Shown here: positions 56,685 through 64,000 of the stretch, in pieces | Position numbering within the stretch: position 1 is the first letter of the stretch | Layout of the letters: each line of letters opens with the position of its first letter | DNA from: Mycoplasmopsis anatis | Lineage (GTDB): Bacteria; Bacillota_I; Bacilli_A; Mycoplasmatales; Metamycoplasmataceae | Length of the DNA: 64,000 nucleotides | Direction: 5' to 3' | Assembly: GCF_900660655.1 (NCBI RefSeq) | Contig: NZ_LR215035.1 | Location: 1-64,000, forward strand | Translations under genes and position numbers: made by a program | Notes under the pieces: model-generated | Database searches by the model: none | What the model saw: the letters and a program-made list of their open reading frames with translations, nothing else | What the model was told of the DNA's origin: nothing

Positions 56685-58769
56685 ATGGAAAAACAAAATA
56701 ACATAAAAAATAAGTACTCAATGACACTTTTAACAGAAGAACAAATTAAAATTATTGAGGAACTTTCTAATGAATCAGATAATAGAGATCAAAGTGAAAT
56801 TCCTGCAATAGAACTTAAAAACTTATATATAGATTTTGGTGAAACATTGGCTGTTGATGATGTTAGTTTTAAAATTCCTGAAGGTAAGTTAGTAACTCTT
56901 CTTGGACCATCTGGTTCTGGTAAATCAACAACATTGAATGCCATAGCTGGACTTCTTACACCAACATCGGGTAAAATTTTATTCAGAGGTAAAGATGTAA
57001 CGAGTTTTTCACCTCAAAAAAGAAAACTTGGATTTGTGTTCCAAAACTATGCTCTTTATCCACACATGTCAGTTTATGCAAATATCGCTTTTCCTTTAAA
57101 GAATGATGCTGCTTGAAAAAATAACGTAATATTCAAAAAGAATTTAGCTAAAAATAGAATTATGGAAATTTATCTTAGAAAACTTGGTGCAACTAATGAA
57201 GAAATTGAAGAACTTCACGTTGCACACAAATGAACTAAGACAATTTCTGAAGAACTTACATTTAGATTGAATAATATTAACGCTAAATTATCAAGTGATG
57301 TTGAGGTTGCTCAAAGTAGATATAAATTAGTATCAGTTCATGAAAATTCTGAGCTATCAAAATTAGCTAAAGATATTCTTAAAAATCAATCATTAACTAA
57401 AAAAGAAACTAAACAAAAAATTAGATTAGTAAAAGAAAAATTCAAAGAAAATAAAAATTCTGGTCTAGTTCAATCTAATTTAACTCATTCTGAGGTTTTA
57501 CAAAGTATTGATAAAGAATTATTCAAATTTAATCCAACCAAAAATATCGAAGAAATTCAAGATCAAATTGCCAAAATTCAGTCAGCAATATTATCACTTA
57601 CATCAGTTCAATTTGATGATTTACTTCTTTCAGAGAGAATTAAAGTTATCAAAGCTGAAGATAAGCTTATTTCATTAGTTATGAAATATAAATACCAAAT
57701 TAATTCTTTAAAAATTAGAGAAAAATATAAAGAAGAAAAAATAAAAGAAAAAGAAAATTATGAAAAAGCTAAAGAGGATTACAAATTAGCATATTCAGAA
57801 AATGAAGAGCTTAAAACATTGAAATCTTATGACAAAACCTTAGCTAAACTAGTAAAGAATAATTATAACCACATTAAAAAAACCTTATTATCAAAATATC
57901 CAACATTAGACAAAGTTATGAAGGAAGATGCTTCACAAGGTCGTAAAATGTTAGATATTAAAGAAAAAGAAGCAATTAAAGAATTAACAAAAGACATTAT
58001 TTCTATTCGTCAAGCTATCCATAATGAAGTTATGGAAGTTGCTAAACGTGTTGAAATAATTCCTATTCTTCAAAAGAAACCTACCCGTTTATCAGGTGGT
58101 CAACAACAACGTGTTTCTATTGCACGTGCAATTGTTAAAAAACCACAGATTCTATTAATGGATGAACCTCTTTCAAACTTAGATGCTAAGTTACGTATCT
58201 CTACACGTCAATGAATTCGTGAAATTCAACAATCTCTTGGAATTACTACAGTGTTTGTTACTCACGATCAAGAAGAAGCTATGAGTATTAGTGATATTGT
58301 TATCTGTATGTCGATGGCTAGAGTACAACAAATGGGTTCACCAATGGAACTTTACAACAAACCTAAAAATCAATTCGTTGCTAGATTCTTAGGTATGCCT
58401 GAAATGGGTCTTTTCCCTGCTAAATATGAAAAAGGAAAGATCTTTATCGATCAGACAGTAATATCAAATATTAATATTAAAGATAAAGAAACTGCACAAC
58501 TAAATGTTGGTGTGCGTTCAGAAGATTTTGAAATAGTTAAAACAAAAGCAACAGCAGACTTTACAGGAATTGTTAAAGTTGTTGAAAACTTCGGAAAAGA
58601 AAGTAAATTGATTGTAGAAATTCCTAATATTGGAAAAATTAATTTCCTTCTAGATAATAAAATGCATTATGAATTAGGACAAGAAATTTTCTTTAATCTT
58701 CCAAAAAATAGACTTCACATCTTTGATGCTATAACTGAAGAGAGATTAGAATATGAAGTTAAAAAGTAA
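56685..58769 (+). CDS. ABC transporter ATPase (MalK/UgpC type) with about 300-residue insertion
   Basis: 694 residues. Walker [11 protein letters not shown] (near 75), Q-loop [11 protein letters not shown] (near 120), signature RLSGGQQQR (near 468), Walker [13 protein letters not shown] (near 490), H-loop VTHDQEEAM (near 525) and a C-terminal TOBE-like domain. Q-loop and signature are about 350 residues apart instead of about 50, so a lysine/glutamate-rich, coiled-coil insertion of about 300 residues sits in the helical domain. Similar enlarged UgpC-type ATPases are known in other mycoplasmas. Starts 2 bp after the nuclease gene. Confidence 0.93.
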
Positions 58770-59811
58770 CTCCACTTATGCTAGAATCGGTGAAAAAGTT
58801 AAACCATTATTTAACTGATCCGTTAGAAAGCAATCAGTTTCAAAATCAAATTTATCAACAACAGTATTAGATAAAAGGACACCATTTTATGTACCTTTTA
58901 TACTATTACTACCTGCTTTAATATTAATTTCAATGTTTACAATTGTTCCGATGATCTATAACATAATAAATTCATTTTCGGACAGTGTTACATTAAAATT
59001 TACCCTTAAAAACTATATTGAAACATTTACATCATTAGAATATGCTATAGGATTTAGAAACTCATTTATTTATGGAATTTTAGTATTACCATTTGTTTTG
59101 ATGATATCTTTAGTAGTTTCATCTGTTATAGCTAAACTTTATAGAAAATGAGCTAGAGGATTCTGACAAACAGTATTCTTCATGCCATATATTACTAACG
59201 GTGTTGCCATCTCACTTACATTTATTCAAGTATTCGAACAAAAAGGTGTTCTTAACCAAATTATCGGTACAGATATAGCTTGATTAAAAGAAGGTTCACA
59301 AGATGGTTTCCATGCAGTTGTTGCATTAATTATTAATGGTGTATGAGGTGGTCTAGCATTTAACATTCTTATATTTACCACAGCTATGCTTTCGGTCGAT
59401 AAGAATTTATACCACTCAGCTTCAATTGATGGAACTGGAGGAGTTAAACAATTTTTCTCAATCACATTACCATCAATTAAATCAACAATTAATTTCCTAA
59501 TAACACTGGGAATAATCGGAGGGATTAAAGTCTTCCCACTTGCATTGTTTGAGAATAAACCTACAGACGCTATTGCTAACGGTGCTTCTACATTGATGTT
59601 ATACATCTTCCAAAAAACTAAAGAAGGAAACTTATATCTTTCAGGTGCATCAAGTATAGCATTATTCGTCATAGGAGTTACATTCTCTTCAATTATTCGT
59701 GGAGGATTCTTTGCGGCACAAACTACATTAAATTACTTAGGAGAAAGAAATGTTTGAGTTAAAGTTGAAATGACAAAATCTACTCATAAAGAGACGCTTA
59801 AGAAAAAATAA
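58753..59811 (+). CDS. ABC transporter permease (MalF/UgpA type)
   Basis: 352 residues, six predicted membrane segments. The EAA loop is SASIDGTGGVKQFFSITLP, which contacts the ATPase. Overlaps the ATPase gene by 17 bp and the next permease by 62 bp, so tight translational coupling. TGA-Trp codons throughout. Confidence 0.9.
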
Positions 59812-60769
59812 AGAAAGAGTAAGCGGTCAAGTTAGAGAAAGCTCACTTTTTAATGTCGCAACAATTTCACTCCTTAAATTATTATTATTATGTTTATTCG
59901 GGGTAATGATCTTATTCCCATTCTTCTTGATGATTTCGTTTTCATTTTTCTCATGAAAAGAAGCAGAAAACTTATCTAACAACTTCAGAATTTTACCTTC
60001 GTTTGAACCATCATATTTCAAAGTTGATAATAAAGACGTATTATTAACATGAAGTGAAGGAATAAAATTTAACTATATTTCAGCGATGAGTAACGAAGGA
60101 TATTGAATCGCTGTTTCACTCACAAGTCTTAACGTATTACTTTCAGTTGTTTTAAAAGTGTTTATAACAATTTTAATGGGTTATGCATTCTCACTTAGAA
60201 GTTGAAGAGGTAAAGAATTTGTTTGATTCTGTGCCTTAGCTCTTCTGGTTTTACCTGAGGTTGCACTTCTTTCTGGACAATATAAAGTTGTTCGTGATAC
60301 TCACATGAATGAAACCACAATAGGATTCTTATTCACAATTGCTTTACCGTTTGTTGCTTCTATCTTTAATGCAACAATGTACAAAAATGCTTTCGAATCA
60401 ATTCCTGGAAGAATTAAAGAAGTTGCTCTAGTTGACGGTGCTGTTGGTGCTAAATATTTATTCAAAATAGCCATTCCAATGGTAACACCAACTACTTGAA
60501 CAATTATTATTCTTACAGCAATCGCTTCATGAAATACTTATTTATGAGCTTCAATAGTTGTTTTTGGAGACGCTGACAGTCTTAAGGTTGTATCTGTTTG
60601 ATTATTCAAAGCTGGTTTAGTACACTACGGTGATGAACAAATTACACTTCAATCTGTTAAAATGGCAGGAGCAATTCTTGTTAACGTTCCAATGTTTCTT
60701 GCTTACTTTATTTTTAGAAAAAGAATTATGAATGCAGTTTCTAGACAAGGTTCAACAATTAAAGGATAA
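59750..60769 (+). CDS. ABC transporter permease (MalG/UgpE type)
   Basis: 339 residues, six predicted membrane segments. EAA loop KEVALVDGAVGAKYLFKIAIP is canonical. Start ATG 59750 is chosen because TAGGAG lies 6 bp upstream; this gives a 62-bp overlap with the first permease. Pairs with it to form the channel. Confidence 0.9.
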
Positions 60770-60772
60770 AAT

Positions 60773-61048
60773 ATGAAAAATTATAAAGTTAAAATTATTA
60801 TCTGAAGTGTTGTATTACTAGTATGTTTAGTAGCTATTATTCTTCTTTCTATAAGTATTCATCAATTAAAATCTACAATGGATTTATTCAATGTTGTAGA
60901 ATTGGATAAAAAAATTCAAGATACATATAAACTAATTAGATCATATTGTATAGGGGGGTTAGCATTCGCATTGATTCTATTTGTATTATCAAGTATTATT
61001 ACATATGCTGGATTCAAATCTTGAAGATATGTCGAAATGTTTGGTTAA
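60773..61048 (+). CDS. Small two-helix membrane protein of the importer operon
   Basis: 91 residues, membrane segments at about 8-28 and 60-82 with a charged loop between (MDLFNVVELDKKIQDTY). Starts 3 bp after the permease and ends 1 bp before the next ATG. Unknown function; its fixed place suggests an accessory subunit of the importer. Confidence 0.75.
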
Positions 61049-61049
61049 G

Positions 61050-62441
61050 ATGAAAAGAAAAATTAATAAATTTTGATTTTTACTAGGAGCAATTTCAGTT
61101 TCTTCAACACCTATTATTGCAAGCTCATGTGTCTATGAGAATCATCCATCTGTAATTTATGCAAAAGAATTTGTAAATTCAAATTACTGAAAAAATAATA
61201 AAGAGAAAATTGAGAAAAAAGTTTCTCCATTGCTTGTTAATGAACAAATCAAAATGTTTTATAACAAGATGATTAACGAAATTAAATTGCAAGCTACATT
61301 TAATAGTTATGATATCTTCACTCCTGAAAACCAAATAGAAATTGATGTAACTGGAATGAGCGAAGAACAAATTCAATCATTATTACATTCAATTGATTTA
61401 GTTGTGAAAGCGGTTCTTGAAGATACACCATTCTATTCACTTTATTTAATGAGTAAAAATTCTATTCTAAAACATGAACTAAATAAAGTTATTTTTAACT
61501 ATAAAAAAGGAGAAGCTCTTTATAACTATATATTAGCATCAGATTTTCTACACTTATTAAAACAATATAAATATTCATCTGATAAAAGTATCGCTAATGT
61601 ATATAAAAATATAGTGTTTGATTACTTTAAAAATAAACCATTTTCTTTTGCTGCATTTAGTCCATATTATAATGAATATAAACAAGAAATGTTGGTAACT
61701 TACTCGATGGTTACAGGATTTGGTCCAGTATACATACTAAGAAATACTGATAAAATTGGTAATAGTTCAGATGAAACAAAAGTATTTGCTCAAGAACTTG
61801 CTAATAGCACTGAGTTATCTGAAGAATTTATGAACTCACCAGTTGAATTTGTTGAAGAACATCCTGATTTACTTTACTATGATAGTTATCATGGAGAAAT
61901 TTCTAGAGTTAAAGCCGGTAAGTCATTATACAAAAAAGATAGATCAGATAAAATGATTAATGAAACTCTTGTAGAAATTGAAGAAATAACAAAAATTGCC
62001 CAAAAATATAGAGAACTTAAAGCCGTTAATAACTTAGAAGAAGCTCAAAAAATCAAAACAGAAATGTTTAACTATATCAACAATAGTAAGTATTTAAAAT
62101 CATCATATAAAAAGCAAATTGAATATGTTAAGGCTAAAAAGTCAGAAACTATTTCAAACATATATCATTACGTAGAAATTTATGCTCTTTCATTATTCTT
62201 ATTAGGATATGAAAATATTGAACTTATTTCTCTTAACTGACCTGAAGGAATAGAACAAAATAATTTTAATAAAACAAATTTAAGATATTTCGTACTTAAA
62301 ATAACTGATTCTAACGGTCAAACTAAGTATCTTGATCCTTATAGAGATTATATGAAATATACTGAAGATAAAAACTATGAATACGGTAAGGTTTATGATA
62401 ACATACCTGAAGGATTCACGATTTCTGAAGAATTTAAATAA
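61050..62441 (+). CDS. Surface lipoprotein, last gene of the importer operon
   Basis: 463 residues with signal peptide and lipobox PIIASSC (Cys about residue 28). The body is helical and Lys/Tyr-rich with no motif that I recognise. Its start follows the previous stop by 1 bp, so it belongs to the nuclease/ABC operon, perhaps as a second binding or docking protein. Ends at a clear terminator. Confidence 0.8.
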
Positions 62442-62452
62442 TATAAAAAACT

Positions 62453-62479
62453 TACAAGCTTTTGAAGCTTGTATTTTTA
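62453..62479 (+). terminator. Importer operon terminator
   Basis: Stem TACAAGCTT/AAGCTTGTA with loop TTG, then TTTTTATTTT. Confidence 0.85.
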
Positions 62480-62538
62480 TTTTCTTTAAAAAAATAACCG
62501 ATGTGGTAGAATTAATAAGCACAAAAAAGTTTTTATGG

Positions 62539-62544
62539 TATAAT
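62539..62544 (+). promoter_or_regulatory. -10 element of the tRNA-Cys/tRNA-Arg transcript
   Basis: TGGTATAAT, an extended -10 hexamer 11 bp before tRNA-Cys. No good -35 is seen. Confidence 0.6.
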
Positions 62545-62555
62545 TGCTAAGCAAT

Positions 62556-62630
62556 GGCACCATAGCCAAATGGCCAAGGCATGAGTCTGCAAAACTTTGA
62601 TTACGGGTTCGAATCCCGTTGGTGCCTCCA
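62556..62630 (+). tRNA. tRNA-Cys (anticodon GCA)
   Basis: 75 nt with encoded CCA. Acceptor GGCACC pairs with GGTGCC, T-loop GGTTCGAATCC, anticodon loop GTCTGCAAAAC. Confidence 0.96.
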
Positions 62631-62632
62631 GT

Positions 62633-62709
62633 GCGCTCGTAGCTCAACTGGACAGAGTGTTAGGTTACGGCCCTAAAGGTTGCGGGTTCGACTCCTGCCG
62701 GGCGCGCCA
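62633..62709 (+). tRNA. tRNA-Arg (anticodon ACG)
   Basis: 77 nt with encoded CCA. Acceptor GCGCTCG pairs with CGGGCGC, anticodon stem TTAGG/CCTAA with loop TTACGGC, T-loop GGTTCGACTCC. The A of ACG would be edited to inosine if TadA is present. Confidence 0.96.
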
Positions 62710-62728
62710 TATAATTTTTATTACCGAT

Positions 62729-62752
62729 AAATCTCCTTTGGAGATTTTTTTA
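62729..62752 (+). terminator. tRNA transcript terminator
   Basis: Stem AAATCTCC/GGAGATTT with loop TTT, then T run. Confidence 0.9.
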
Positions 62753-62779
62753 TATAAAAAAATGCCATATTAGGCATTT
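62752..62779 (-). terminator. Terminator of the DUF402 gene
   Basis: Stem AAATGCC/GGCATTT with loop ATATTA, followed on the minus strand by T5; overlaps the stop codon. Confidence 0.8.
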
Positions 62780-63453
62780 CTAAGAGTAGAGTTAATGAAT
62801 TTTTCTCTATTATTAAAATTTCTTCTACCTTGCTTTGAAAATGTTTTATTTGAATTAATATTAGTTTTCTTATTTTTAATTATTGGTGTTAAGTAATTTT
62901 TTACATTTAGTAAAATTTTGTCATTTTCAGCAATTTTTAAGTAGTATTTAATAATTTCATCACTAAAAAAGTATTGAAAATTATTGTACATTTTAATAAC
63001 ATTTGATAATTCATCTAAAATTTTATTTTTTAAACTATCTGGATATTTCATTAATTTTCCATTTGTATTAAACTCATCTCTATCAACTATTTTTAATTCT
63101 TTTTGTGGATAGCATTTAACATCAAGATCATAATCAATAAATTTAATTGTATCATCTTCAAAAATTGGTGTTGATGCTAAATTTATATATCTATAAAATC
63201 CATTTTTCTTAATTAGAATTAAACAGTTGAAATTTTGTTTTTTAGGCATAAATCAAATAACAGGCTCTTTATAAACTCAACCCGACCCATTTAATTCAGT
63301 AACTTTAGTTTTATATAAAATTAGAACTATATGTTTTTCATTGTTGTAAATGATTTTAGCTTGATTCCATTGTCTATATAAAAGGCCGTTAAATTTATAC
63401 GCTTGTACTTTAAGAATAGTACCTACTCTTAAATCATTTATTTTTACATGCAT
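62770..63453 (-). CDS. DUF402-family (Ntdp-like) nucleotide phosphatase
   Basis: 227 residues. FNGLLYRQW near the N-terminus, GFYRYINLASTPIFEDD and the acidic FIDYDLDVKCYP fit the DUF402 family, whose studied members hydrolyse nucleoside di- and triphosphates with metal held by that acidic strand. The last 35 residues are basic (KTFSKQGRRNFNNREK), an addition that might bind RNA. AAAGGA lies 7 bp before ATG 63451-63453. Two TGA-Trp codons separate it from an internal ATG that would shorten it to 159 residues. Confidence 0.85.
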
Positions 63454-63464
63454 TTTAACATCCT

Positions 63465-64000
63465 TTAATAGTTAAAGATTTTAACATTTGTACTTAAATC
63501 TTTATCATCTAAATTTGTTTTATTTTTTATTATTATATAACTATTTTCTTTCTTGAGGTTATAAACTTCTACGGCAACGTCTCTATTTTCTGGTAAAGTA
63601 ATTACATCATCCACTATTTCATCATTTTGCAATTTTCCATCATTATTTTTATCTAATCAATAGTGAATCACTGAAGAATTTTTAATTTTAGAAGTATCAA
63701 CAAATTCTTTTGTTATATAAGATTTAAATTCTTCTGAGAGTTTAACATCAGTTGGACTTAAATTAAAATATCTATCATTGTTGCTCTTATCAAATATAGA
63801 ACCACTATAACCTTGAAATCTAAAGATTTCATGTGTGTCAAATTCAGCCAATATGTATGGATTTTTAGAATCAGTAGATTCAAAAACAAAACCTTTATAT
63901 TGCGAATCAGTTGGTAAATAACCAACTAATCTAATTTTTTTAGTCTCTTCAGGTTGTATAGCAACAGTATCATCATAGGGATTGATTTTATTAGTATTAT
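63465..64000 (-). CDS. C-terminal part of a large surface protein with an EF-hand-like loop
   Basis: At least 178 codons, open to the window's right edge; start outside. A beta-rich, Asp/Asn/Thr-rich text (LVGYLPTDSQYKGFVFE) suggests an extracellular domain. At 63618-63653 DKNNDGKLQNDE matches an EF-hand calcium loop. It ends FNY 12 bp before the DUF402 start. No family named. Confidence 0.6.

Overview
The window is a gap-poor, very AT-rich piece of a mollicute (Mycoplasma sensu lato) chromosome. Three things show this: TGA is read as tryptophan in almost every gene, lipoproteins and two-segment membrane proteins are abundant, and the gene set is the compact mycoplasma one. A P80-P60-HinT cluster, a P68-type surface lipoprotein and an IS150-group element fit the hominis/synoviae branch (Mycoplasmopsis/Metamycoplasma). 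I cannot name the species. All coordinates below use genetic code 4.

Layout. 1-8.5 kb: dnaN start, dnaA and a DnaA-box-bearing origin region, then mnmE, a Dps-like protein, a methyltransferase, galU, a Fic protein and serS. Nearly every gene here carries one or more single-base frame breaks at homopolymers, most likely consensus errors. 8.6-11.4 kb: rpmH-rnpA-yidC and a lone 5S rRNA. 12-16.3 kb: the P80 membrane protein, P60 lipoprotein, HinT operon and a thioredoxin. 16.6-18 kb: three overlapping two-helix membrane proteins. 18-25 kb: a 1212-residue DUF31/MIP-type serine protease, an aminopeptidase C, ffh, a PC4/YdbC protein, a 38-residue basic peptide. 25-36 kb: a YwaF-type membrane protein, the replication/repair operon dnaX-ybaB-recR-tmk-holB-rsmI and an alcohol dehydrogenase, flanked by two IS copies. 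36-48.6 kb: DJ-1, tyrS, a tRNA-binding-domain protein, degV, prolyl iminopeptidase, a 1054-residue nuclease lipoprotein, an ABC-F ATPase, and a third IS copy that truncates a surface protein. 49-52.8 kb: an RNase J-like protein with a destroyed active site, a four-helix membrane protein and a second thioredoxin. 52.9-62.5 kb: a seven-gene operon (P68 lipoprotein, staphylococcal-nuclease lipoprotein, ATPase with a large insertion, two permeases, a small membrane protein, a lipoprotein) that looks like a nucleic-acid degradation and uptake machine. 62.5-64 kb: tRNA-Cys, tRNA-Arg, a DUF402 protein and the end of a surface protein with an EF-hand-like loop.

Most striking: the three IS copies are the same length (1305 bp) and encode identical transposases. 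Two of them sit exactly in the loop of an intrinsic-terminator hairpin, and the element itself opens with three consecutive perfect hairpins. Other points of interest are two predicted half-dead or dead enzymes (ABC-F with one degenerate ATP site, RNase J without metal ligands), an orphan immunoglobulin-protease-like gene, and the trio of two-helix proteins.
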